In this document: positions 11,819 through 21,700 of the stretch, piece by piece
Layout: every line of letters begins with the position of its first letter
Numbering within the stretch: the first letter of the stretch is position 1
DNA from: Sphagnum magellanicum
Lineage: Eukaryota; Streptophyta; Sphagnopsida; Sphagnales; Sphagnaceae
DNA length: 64,000 bases
Direction of reading: 5' to 3'
Assembly: GCA_021904315.1 (NCBI GenBank)
Contig: CM038918.1
Coordinates: 19,591,303 to 19,655,302, forward strand
Program-made: the position numbers and the translations under genes
The notes under the pieces: model-generated
The model's input: only the letters and a program-made list of their open reading frames with translations
Told to the model about the DNA's origin: nothing
Database searches by the model: none

Positions 11819-13542
11819 AAAGAAGAGTTAACCCTGGACAGATGGGCTTGTAGATTGGATTTTCCCGAAGGTCATTGGGTCTTCTATACCATTTTGCTTT
11901 TATCTTAAGTTCAAGTCTCAAGAAAATTCAACCATTACACAAATGTACACAATTTTATGCACCTTGGGTTGGGTGGACTATGCCTACCAGCATGGGTACA
12001 TATTTGTTTCTTCTATTATTAGTTAATGGGTGCACTCACAGGTTTTTTGTATTTCTGTTCCCAATGCGTTCCCCAAAACTGGGCCCTTCTGAGTTCATGT
12101 TGAGCCTTATCATTGGTTACATGAACTTTTCATTTCTAAAACTGTTTGTGACCAGTTTTGGCCACTATTTTAGAGACGAACTAATACCAAATACCGTGCC
12201 TAACAGCATGGGTACCTATTGTGGTGGTAGGCCCAGCAATCAAATGCTGAGCATAGAGACGAAAAGAACAAGTGACACAAGTTGCTGCTTTGTCATGAAA
12301 GCATAAGAGCTGCTTTTTGCCAGAGTTTTGCACCATTGCCAAAGTGGGTGGACACACTCATCAGATTCCTAGGATGACTAAGGAATTGGATTCACAACAG
12401 CTCCATGCAATTCCAGTACTAGGCAGTGGATGTGGATTTTATTTCAATGGATATTGATGCATTTATTGTAGGGTTTTCCAAGGTTTGCTAAAAACAATAA
12501 TAAGATTTGTACATTCTAGTATCGAGTATCTACTCTTTAGACCTCATTCCATTCCTTTGGGCCAATAGCTTGTATCTTGTTCTCACAATTTTGAACTCAC
12601 CATTTTGAAACAGCGTGCTTAACTGGAAAATATTTCAAATTCCAATTGTAAGTTGTCACTGTTTAGGTGTGTGTAGTAAGCAAACTTTACAGAACGAGCT
12701 GTCCTATTGCTTGCTTGGCGCCTTAAATGCATCCCAGGGAGAAACGGCAACTTGGGGAACTGTTATGGGACCTCCTCCGTGTCTTTTTCTGCAGTAAATT
12801 CCAAAACAGATTATTTTTGAATCTTACTGCAAAATTCCAGAATTAGATTAATGAATTAAGGGCTCAACATTAATTAAGTAAGGCTCTTCTTAGACTACTA
12901 GTTTACTGAGGAAATGTTAAATTTGGCCTCAAAGACCCTATCTAGTCTAGACATAGGATATCTATAATGCCAAGAAGCAACCCAAAAGAATTGAAGGATT
13001 TTATCATGGTATCACTGAAGGTGCCCGTTCACCCAAGGCAATTTGTTGCAGGATGGACTCTTAACATGTCCAACTTTGTGGGTTTGACTCCTTTTTTCCC
13101 CATTTGCACATGTATGAGCCTAGAGTCAGTTTCCACATTCACAAGAGAAATATTTTTTAATAAAAAAATGGATTTTAAAATTTGAAATTATTATTTTAAA
13201 AATGATATATCACAATTTTGTTATATGAGGGAGTGAAATCATCCAGATTGTCGCCTGAAATTATGATGGATTTCCACACTTCAGCTTATTTTCACAAAAA
13301 ATTGTTTCACTATTTTAAGGATTATTTAATGACAAAAATGACCCTCAGGTAGGTTATTCCTTTTGCAAGGGGGTTTTTATTCTGAGCATGGCATTTTTCA
13401 TTTTGAGCAAAGTGTTTTTTATTCTAAGCATGAGGTTTGGACATATGCAAGTTAGGCAAGTATAGACAAGCATGCAATCTGTGATCCTTGCAAACTATAA
13501 TTCTATATTAATTGTATAAACATAAATACGATTCATATATTT

Positions 13543-13766
13543 TATATTTCATGGTCTACCCATTTTCTTGGGAACTTTGCAAGGGAACAAATGGAAATGG
13601 AAAAATTCTGGCCACATGTAAAGATGGAAGTTTCCATGGAAACACGTGTTCACAATGAAAATGTGTACGTATTGACATGGATATTTAGTGTGTGGATAAA
13701 TTTGTATCAAATTCCATGTGCTCCCTTGCAAAGTTCCCAATGAAATGGGGAAACCATGAAATATGA
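13543..13766. mobile_element. Hairpin MITE-like element
   Basis: Arms at 13543-13594 and 13714-13766 are inverted repeats of about 50 bp with few mismatches, around a core of ~120 bp. The shared piece 'gggaactttgcaagggaaca' reads inverted as 'ctcccttgcaaagttcccaa'. The ends read tatatttcatgg / accatgaaatatga. No clear target duplication. Only the left arm survives at 1814-1865 in the other block copy. Confidence 0.6.
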
Positions 13767-16389
13767 AAAATACTCAACTTGGATATATGTGTGCATGGTC
13801 AATATAGAATTATAGCTTGCGCCATTGAGCCCATGCTCATATACCCTATGCCTGACTAGCTCATGGTCCAAACCTCATGCTTGGAATAAAAATCCCCGTG
13901 CTATGCACGATGTTGGGAATCAAAAACCCTGCACTAGGGAGTCTGAAATCATGGGCTCAAAGGGGAAAAAAGAAAATACATAAATAAATAAATGAATAAA
14001 TCTACCCCATGCTAATGGAATCTACTGCAGACTAATGGAATATTCCCTGAGAAAAGGGTATAATAAAGATATAGCCCTTTTGGTATTATTCCATACCCTC
14101 TCCCAGGCCACAGGCTTGCTAGGATAGCCATAATCCAGTTACAAAAACCCCTGCCTGATCTCAAGTCATTAAATAAATGCTAAACCCTACAACCTGCAAA
14201 TCCACTAAAGAAAGTGGCACAGGGCCACCTTGCTCACACTCAAAAGATGGATGAATTTTGTTTGTCCTACCATTTTTGGCCTTGCAGAATTTTTTTAACA
14301 GTGGTAAGCAAATAATGATTTTGTTAAGTCTTCAAGGTCAATGAGGTAGACCTAATATTTCCCACCTTCAAGACTGCCTCTTGACCTATAGTCCACGTAA
14401 CACTGCATTCTTTTTTGCACCCAATTAGAGAAAGTCTTGTCCTGAGTAGGAACTTGGTCACATAGTAAAACTTAGCACTTGTCCAGCTGACTAGGACTGG
14501 CCAAGGAAATTATTAGTGTCCTCAACCAAGGACATGCTGACAAGGCAAGACAAAATCATGTACACACAGGAGGGATTGTTGATGCAAAGTGAATTGGATG
14601 GTGGGTGGCACTTATGGTTGTAGTGGAGCCTTGGTTATATGAGAGAAGCACATTAACATTCTTCAAGGTGCCACAAGTCTGAATATAAGGTTGAGAATTT
14701 GTTAGGTGTATGAACCTTGTATACATCTTTGGAACTTTGAACGGAGGATAGCCATACAACATGTGGAATTGGGATTTCAGTTTTGGGGAAGTCCTTATAA
14801 TGTAAGAGAAATTTGAAAGTTGAGCTTGGTTTACCTATATACTACAGGAAGATCTTCTATAAAACAATGATCATCCAACGCATTGTTTAGTTTCTAACAA
14901 TGCTACATTTAGTTCAATCTCAACTTCCAAAACCTTAAAGGTCTCGGTGAAAAATCAAAGTCCATGACCTAATATTGCTTTTCACAATTTCAATCAAACA
15001 CACATTTTTTACATTTAAAAACTTTCATTGAGGATCTTCTTTTTAAATCAACATATAAAAAAGAGATGTTTGATGCCAAGAATTATCCTTCCCCATGAAA
15101 GATAAACTAATGCACACATATTAGTTTATCAACATAGTTTGGCCAACATATGTCATGTTGAATTTGACCCATAGTACCCAACCTCACTTGAATAGCTTCA
15201 TGAATTGCCCCAATCTTAAGATTTGGAAGGATTGCTTCTTGGAATAATTGGGCACATACCTTGCCTTTGTTACAAAAGAAAATGTGAGGGAAGGACAAGA
15301 AAATGAACAAAGTTATATCACATTTGTTGATATTCTTCTTACTCTTAGTAATATGATGTATGGTGAACAACAATAACGCTAAGTTTGGCAATTAAGTTTG
15401 ATAGTGCCGTTTTGAGAATTACTTCCTATTTAAATGTTTATTATAGATGATAATTTGAACAACAAAATTTATAATATTTTGATTTGTTATTTTATGTAAC
15501 ATTAAGTGTGACCTATTGGTTAATAGGATCCACATAGATTGTAAGATGGCGCCAAGTCCTGGTCACTTGCAAATTATCCACTTGGGCTATTGGTTTGATG
15601 CTTAGGGATGAGCACAATATATAAATAACTTCATTGCATTCTAGAAACTCATAAAAAAAGAAGTTTTCCCAAGCTATAAAAAAATTTACAATTTCAATAT
15701 TAGTTATTTTTAAAGTGCATTTTAATTTAATTTTTATTTTTTTGAAGCACAACAACAGATTCAACCTAAATAAGCCATTGGGCACCCCCAAGTCAAGTTC
15801 ATTGGCAAAGGGCCCATCAATAGTTTCACCTACACACTAATGGGTTTGAACCAATGTTGTTATGGTGTTAAGTTTTGCAAATACCAAGAGGTTTTTGGTA
15901 TCAATTTTTTATATTTAAAAATTTGGGCATGGTTTTAATTTTTTTTAAATCAAAATTTTGGTACCATTGTGGTATCAATAGTTTGTTGGCTAAAAACTGG
16001 CAACATCAATATCCATCAAGTATGTGAATGGTGAATTTGGTGAAATAACAACTTAGGTATTGGTGTTAGATTTAGGAATTTTCATTGTTAATGTGTCTGT
16101 TTCCAACTAGAAAAACAAAGTGTTAAGATGCTAAGAAGAATCGCAAACAACTAAAAAAACAAGCATTCAATGATTCAAAAGTCAAACAACATCATGCACA
16201 TGTTAATCTTGTGCAACAATATATTCAAAAAGTTGTAATTAACAATGTATATGAGCATAAAATGCATAAGCAACCCATCTAAATCTTTAAACACACGATA
16301 TTGTCTCCTCAAAATAACTTGCCTTTTCAAGCAATCATTTTCTTCCAATAACATCTCTTCCACCACAAAAAACCTCTCCTAGTCTATTT

Positions 16390-18735
16390 CCAACAACTAG
16401 CTTACAATTGACCCACACATCAACAAGTTGATTTTTGTAAACCATAACAAGTTTGTCAAGATTCTCAACCCCAATTTACGACACTATCACAAACTAGCGA
16501 GCATACATGCAACAAATTTTTTTTGCTTAGTTTCAATCTATGAACATGGGATGCTTAAAATGTGTTGTGACAAAAAACCAACATTTGAAAACCTGGATTT
16601 ATTAATAAACCACCAAATCAAAGGATCAAGGCCATTATCATTCTCCACCTTGAACTTGCGAAACAAAGATAACTTAGCTTTGAGAAGGCCTTTAGTTGCC
16701 TCTTGTGTTGAAGTTGTTAACCCAAACAACCTAGTTGAAGTTGGAGGTAGCTTGGGTGATGAAAAAACTAAGCCTGCAAGTTGATTTGAATTCAAGAATC
16801 CCATCGCAACTTTCAACAAGGGCATCACAATTAACTCTTCATATTTTCACACTAATATGGCAACTTGATCCTTGCCAATGTAATCCAAATGCAATCCATG
16901 CCTTTGAAGCGTGGATCTAACATCAAAACAACCATGTTGTGGGTTTTTTCTTGTGAGAAGGACTCTGTAAAACTTAAGAAAAGGACGCAACACATTAATG
17001 ATTTTTGTAACCATTCTACCATGCAAAATCTCAATCTCTTGATCAAATTCACCACATTGAAATGGAGGAACAACAATAGTTTGATGTTAATATTTTGTCC
17101 TCATTGTCCCCATGATTATAAAAGCATCAATGTAATCCATGATATAATCCATGCCTTTGAAACATGGATGTAACATCAAAGCAACCATGTTGTGGGCATT
17201 TTCTTGTGAGAAGGACTCTGCAAAACTTAGAAAATGACACGACACATTAATGACTTTTGCAACCATTCTACCATGCAAAATCTCAATCTTTTGATCAAAT
17301 TCACCACATTGAAGTGGAGGAACAACAATAACTTAACGTTAATATTTCGTCCTCATTGTCCCCATGATTACAAAATCAACAATGTACTCCATGATGTAAT
17401 CCATGCCTTTGAAGCATGGATGTAGCATCAAAGCAACCATGTTGTGGGTTTTTTCTTGTGAAAAGGATTTTGCAAGACTTTAAAAAGGATGCAACACATT
17501 AATGACTTTTGCACCATTTTACCATGCAAAATCTCAATCTCTTGATCAAATTCACCACATGGACATGAAGGAACAACATCAGCTTGACGTTAATATTTCA
17601 TCCTCATTGTCCCCATGATTGCAAAAGCAACAAACAATGCTTCTGATAATAACTAGTACTTTTTATTCTAATTCAAGAAGCATTGACAAACAACTTGGTT
17701 TGGGGTTTCAATTATTGTTTGAGCAATTGCCCATGTGAGCACACTAAGAACCCTAGCTTGTGAAGATGAAGTATGATAAATGTAGCATATGTTGATAACA
17801 TTCACATATTCCAAGGTCTCTTGGAATAAAATCGCCTTGGAAGCAAAATGAGTTTTCATGGAGCTCTTAAGTTTTTTGTGCAGCAAATTAGCCTCATGAC
17901 AAGCCTTCTCCCATTCATGTTTGCCCTTCTCAAACTTCTTAGTCCAAGTAATTGTCTTATGGAAAACAACCTGCACATCTTTCAAGTTGACTTCTTTCAT
18001 GTTTGCACCCACCTTAACTTCATTTGTGGCATTGCCTTGACATAACATGACCAAAACAAAAGCCAGCAAATGGCTGAAGCAATTGTAGAGGTTCACATGA
18101 CATAACAAAAGTGAGTGCAATTGTGAGGGAATTTAGATTAGTTCCTTCATCCTTGACATACATGATGACCTTACTTGTCAAGTTGAACTCAACCAATAAA
18201 ACCTTCATTTGTTCTATAAGAATTGCACCAGAAGTATCAAGTGTTTCAAAAAGTTCAACAATTATGTGATAAGGAACCCAGCTCTGGTTAATGAAATTAA
18301 TTACCAAGGCAAATGTGTCATACCCTAACCTTGACATCCATAGGTCAAATGTTGTCATAGTTTCACACTTGTCAATATCAGGAATCACATAAATTTCCAT
18401 AATTTTCTGCAGTAGAGCAAGAAGGTGCTCACAAACAAGTTGTTTACAGGAAGGAAACTGGACTTGACCACAAAGACACAACACCATTCACCTCAACCGG
18501 GGGCTTTCCACAATAGACAATGGCATGTAGCCCTTAGCAATCATCAAACCAAGATCCTCAATGAACCCCATCTGAATTGGGTTAAATTTTTTGTAAGGCC
18601 TCACACCTCCAAAAAAAATAATGATGGTTGTAGGCATGATAGATGCCCTATTCTTACATTTTTTTTCTTTTACTACTATCTTTGCCTTTTAGACTAATTT
18701 TGTGCACCATGTACTTCACCAAATTTGGGCCATGT
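16390..18735 (-). pseudogene. hAT transposase, decayed
   Basis: Read downward on the minus strand. Around 18730-18640 is a basic stretch with MAMKNHI...EHG, possibly a relic of the N-terminal BED-type region. Next come SIVESPRLR and, from 18487, a ~155-residue open segment with TFDLWMSR...DTFALVINFI...WVPYHI, the conserved DDE/RNase H-like front of plant hAT transposases, then YVKDEGTNLNSL and PFAGFCFGHVMS. A frameshift near 18050 moves the reading to KEVNLKDVQ...KTITWTKK...KLKSSMKTHFASK. Below 17640 an 84-codon stretch with LMLDPRFKGM is repeated three times. The C-terminal hAT dimerisation domain follows at ~16700-16400 (DPLIWWFINKSRFSNVGFL, then IPCS-stop-IET). Multiple stops and frameshifts make it inactive. 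Confidence 0.85.
16896..17635 (-). repeat. ~252-bp tandem repeat inside the hAT transposase (about 3 copies)
   Basis: The phrase 'ccatgcctttgaa' recurs at 16896, 17149 and 17401, intervals of 253 and 252 bp, with homology along each unit; the third is slightly short. 252 bp is 84 codons, and each unit encodes the same segment (HGRMVAKVINV...FLSFAESFSQE.AHNMV.LML.P.FKGM). The 3'-most unit keeps LDPRFKGM; the other two read LHPCFKGM. The triplication is therefore in frame apart from a single-base indel. Confidence 0.85.
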
Positions 18736-19664
18736 TCATTTGTAATGTGATTTTTCATGGCCATGATGCCATGCTCAGGATTGTAAATTATGAAACCTTT
18801 TCAAGACTTGGTTGAACTCTAAGAACTTGCATCTAAGTTTTTAGAAGAGTGACACATCACACACCTCATGAGTTGCACTCCTTGTACATTAACCTTGGTG
18901 TTGTTGTCGTTCAACACAAAAAAAGCCTACGACTTTGTTACACGATGCCACAAAACCTAGAAATTTTGGTTGGTAATGAGTTGTGTCAAATCATTGCTTC
19001 CAAAGTGCTTGTTTTTTAACTTGTCATTTTTCATCAACTACACCTTGAACCTACAACATTTCCTCTAACAATATAAAATTTTCAAGCTCATTCACAACCA
19101 AATTATTAGGCTTTACAATGGTGAGCTCATATGCACAAAAGTCCAACAACTTGAAAGCATCCATCTCTAGAGATCATTCAACAAACCACATATGCGAAGA
19201 ACATAGAAGACAATAGGAAACACGATGAGCAATAAACACGTTGTAAGTGTGAAAAATAATAATAGAAGGAAAATGTAGAGTTAGTTTAAAAATCCCACTT
19301 CTTAATATACAACTCCTCTTTGTGATGACAAACAAAAGCTTGTGAAGAATGGCTCGTAGATGCATCAAATCTATTCCACCATCTCCAAAGGAAGCATTCA
19401 TAAACATATATCTCTAACCTAACTGATACCAATTTCTTGATACTGGAGTTCCACACAAATGGCTGGGCCTTGGTATCACTCAGGTTTTGCAAAGCCCTAA
19501 ACCCACATGTTTGGTTAAACCTAATGCATCGCTTTCACCAAGAATCGAGAACTAGGTTCTCAACCTTTTTTCTGGTTACTTGATGACCTACTGATAGGTT
19601 CCTCTATACCCTAGTGCATACCTGGGTTTATACCCGGCATTTTCCTAATTCCAGACCAACACTG

Positions 19665-19745
19665 GTTTGAACCCAAGACCTTTATCCAGGACCTTTTTGT
19701 AGTCCTAGGGTCCCAAAAGGGACTATACCAGTGAGCCATCAACCC
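19665..19745 (-). repeat. tRNA-related (SINE-like) unit, block copy 2
   Basis: On the minus strand an A-box-like 'tggctcactggtatagtc' (plus 19721-19738) is followed ~50 bp on by a B-box-like 'gggttcaaacc' (plus 19664-19674). These are RNA polymerase III internal-promoter-like elements at tRNA spacing. The hAT inserted within the B box and its target duplication GTTTGAAC is part of it. Homologous to 5085-5165. Confidence 0.4.
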
Positions 19746-20015
19746 TGCGGTCACATTTTAAGTTTAAAAACCATTGCTTGAGAGATCTCACCTTGGCAAA
19801 AACCAAAAAAACTATAGTTCTTAATAGCAAGATGGTTTGGACTTTGTTGCCCTGGGAAAAAAACCCTAAACCCAAAATCCAAATTTTGGGAATGACTAAG
19901 AAAAAGAAGAAAAGGGAACAGACCCACAAACTCCAAGCTAGCATTTACACATCGGAAGCAAGGACCTCACTAAGTTTTAGGTGCCACAGCAACCACTCTA
20001 CGGTATGAGTGTAGA

Positions 20016-20166
20016 ATAAAGCCTGAGGCTGAGGGCGTTACCAGAATAAGGGTATACGTGAGGCAGAGCCAAGTGCCGGTCAGTTGCACTGATCAGATCA
20101 CAGATCACACGGATTGACCGACACATAAGCCCCGTTTCAGTAATGCCCTGACCCAAGGGCTTTATG
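20016..20166. mobile_element. Candidate small inverted-repeat element
   Basis: Left end 'ataaagcctgaggctgaggg' and the reverse complement of the right end 'ataaagcccttgggtcaggg' match with a few differences, and both continue into cgttac/cattac. The interior has a further 'cggtca...tgaccg' pairing. The sequence is GC-richer than its surroundings. No target duplication identified, so the class is open. Confidence 0.45.
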
Positions 20167-20367
20167 CAGTATAAAGATGGCAGCCAGGTTTTCTTTTTTC
20201 TTTCTCCAGGACCGGTTCCCATGTCAACAAAGTCTCTGTGAAGATGCTAAGGTTCATAAAACAAGAAAGACGTCTTTTAGCTGAAAAAGAGTGAGAACTT
20301 AAAAAAACCCTGTAAAGTCTGCTGCAAAAAGGAAAAGCCCGGTTACAAAGCCGAAGAAACTCACGGA

Positions 20368-20387
20368 TTTATTTATTTATTTATTAT
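20368..20387. repeat. (TTTA)n microsatellite
   Basis: Five near-perfect tttA units ending in 'attattatta'. Confidence 0.8.
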
Positions 20388-20607
20388 TACAGAACTTGGC
20401 CTCCGACTACACTACAAAATATCTGCAAGGTAGTTTATGGTCAAACATTTTTATTCAGTTCAAACTTCCTACTAGCAAACTAAAATTTTGGACAACATGT
20501 CACCAAAATCTTCCCGAGCAAGGTAACTACTCATGATCGATTTCACTGTTCTCATGGACTAAAATGTGCAAATGAATTAATCTAGGACATCATTCATGTT
20601 CAAAGTT

Positions 20608-20720
20608 GCCTAGGTGGGTTTAGTTCATTACCTTTAATATTTTGTTTCATCTTTGTCGGCATTGCTTGGGTGGGTTAGTTAGTTACTTATAATATTTTAT
20701 TTCATCTGTGTTGGCATTGT
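20608..20720. repeat. 56-bp tandem duplication
   Basis: Two adjacent units starting 'gtgggttt' (20614) and 'gtgggtta' (20670), each running through 'taatatttt.tttcatct.tgt.ggcattg'. About 85 percent identical by eye. Confidence 0.7.
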
Positions 20721-20729
20721 CACCAAACT

Positions 20730-20990
20730 ATAATCCATCCCCCCTCCCCATAGCTCCTGTCCTTTTGAGGCCCTCCCCCTATAGAAGGCATTATTGTCCT
20801 TTACAAAAAAAGACTTCTAGTCTACCACTAGAAGAAACAATAATTAAGTACATTCTATTTGCTTTGTCAACTTGAACAGAATATTTCTGCCACACGAGTC
20901 TAAGAAATATCTCCCCTCCCAACACCCCTCTCCCCCAAGTCCTCCCCCCCCCCTGCCCCCCCCAAGTCCACCACAATGGGGCCGGGGTGT
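20730..20990. repeat. C-rich low-complexity sequence
   Basis: Several runs of C and CT, notably 20910-20970 (ccccccccc groups). The overlapping open frames on both strands are proline/glycine-rich artefacts of this composition. Confidence 0.75.
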
Positions 20991-21700
20991 CCTACTTTGG
21001 ACAGTGAATAACCGAGTGCAGTTTGCCACCACAGAACGAGGATTCTATGCCCACCAATTCAGCCAAGTCACAAACCCATCCATTGCCAACTGTGTTCATC
21101 ATCTATTTTTGGCATATGCGGCAGGTATTGAATTGTGGGGACATGCCTGTGGAATGTACAACAAAAGGAGCCAACTCTGAAGTCCAAGTTGGTTACTTAG
21201 AGAGCCAACTTGGACTGAATTCCTTGAACAAACAAAGTGTCATTGAAATGGTATCAAGAAATCTCAAGAAATGACGGACATGTGTACAACGAAAAAAAGT
21301 GGACCATTTTCATTTGTAAACAATGGACATGTCCAAATAGCCGAATTATTGAGCAGGCCCACATGTTTGGACAGAAGTCATCCTGCATGTGGTGGTGTTG
21401 GTTGATTCGGATGACCAAGTCAACAACTTGTGATTCTTGCTTCTGTTTCTTCTTTTCTTTTCTTTTTCCCCCAATTTCCTCCCATTTGATTAGATTTGAT
21501 TTTTTAATTTTTTCTCTAATTGACCATTTTGGTGGCCATTTGAAAAACTGGTTAGGCAGTACCACTGGGCAGTTGTATTGTACTTTTATTAAGACTGCCC
21601 AGATTGGGCCAAAGAGATCCCTCCAGCCAGACCTGGAAAAAAGTGAGGACGTGCTGACATTTGGAATAATATATGGCAATTAGTAAAATTGTCAAAGTTG
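20991..21700. other. Unassigned, somewhat GC-richer stretch with overlapping frames
   Basis: Open frames exist on both strands (21237-21683 plus, 21254-21679 minus), neither with a recognisable domain. They cannot both be real and I call neither. The stretch includes a perfect 12-bp hairpin (21181-21216) and a 9-bp one (ctgggcagt/actgcccag, ~21566-21604). Confidence 0.4.
21181..21216. repeat. Perfect 12-bp inverted repeat (hairpin)
   Basis: AGTCCAAGTTGG (21181-21192) and CCAACTTGGACT (21205-21216) pair perfectly across a 12-nt loop. Confidence 0.8.

Larger units (their letters stand above)
15852..19664 (-). mobile_element. hAT transposon, copy 1 (3.8 kb, complete ends)
   Basis: Flanked by a perfect 8-bp target duplication GTTTGAAC (15844-15851 and 19665-19672), the size made by hAT elements. 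The ends are imperfect inverted repeats: CAATGTTGTTATGG at the left, CAGTGTTGGTCTGG (reverse complement) at the right, 11 of 14 matching. The empty site is visible in the homologous block at about 5089-5096. A decayed transposase lies inside on the minus strand. Near both ends the word TTGGTATCA or its complement recurs (e.g. ~15890-15910, ~15960-15990, ~19425, ~19470), resembling subterminal transposase-binding repeats of hAT elements. Confidence 0.9.
12080..19980. repeat. Large duplicated non-coding block, copy 2 (split by hAT)
   Basis: Homologous to 371-5383. Homology runs 12080-15851 and resumes at 19665, exactly where the hAT element at 15852-19664 ends. That shows the hAT arrived after the block was duplicated (or is absent from the other copy for that reason). 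Copy 2 lacks about 990 bp present in copy 1 (3353-4340) but retains the full hairpin at 13543-13766. No host gene is recognised; the open frames here are short and unsupported. Confidence 0.8.

Noticed and set aside
17668..18120. 150-codon minus-strand frame as a separate gene
   Set aside because: It is the frameshifted continuation of the hAT transposase, with KEVNLKD and TITWTKK blocks.
371..19980. Treating the two large block copies as LTRs of one giant retrotransposon
   Set aside because: The interior has no gag-pol remnants and no TG/CA ends or primer-binding site could be read; left only as an alternative.
20791..21180. Proline- and glycine-rich frames
   Set aside because: They translate C-rich low-complexity DNA; no gene features.
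21237..21683. 148-codon plus-strand and 141-codon minus-strand frames
   Set aside because: They overlap almost completely on opposite strands, share no recognised domain, and lack leader features.
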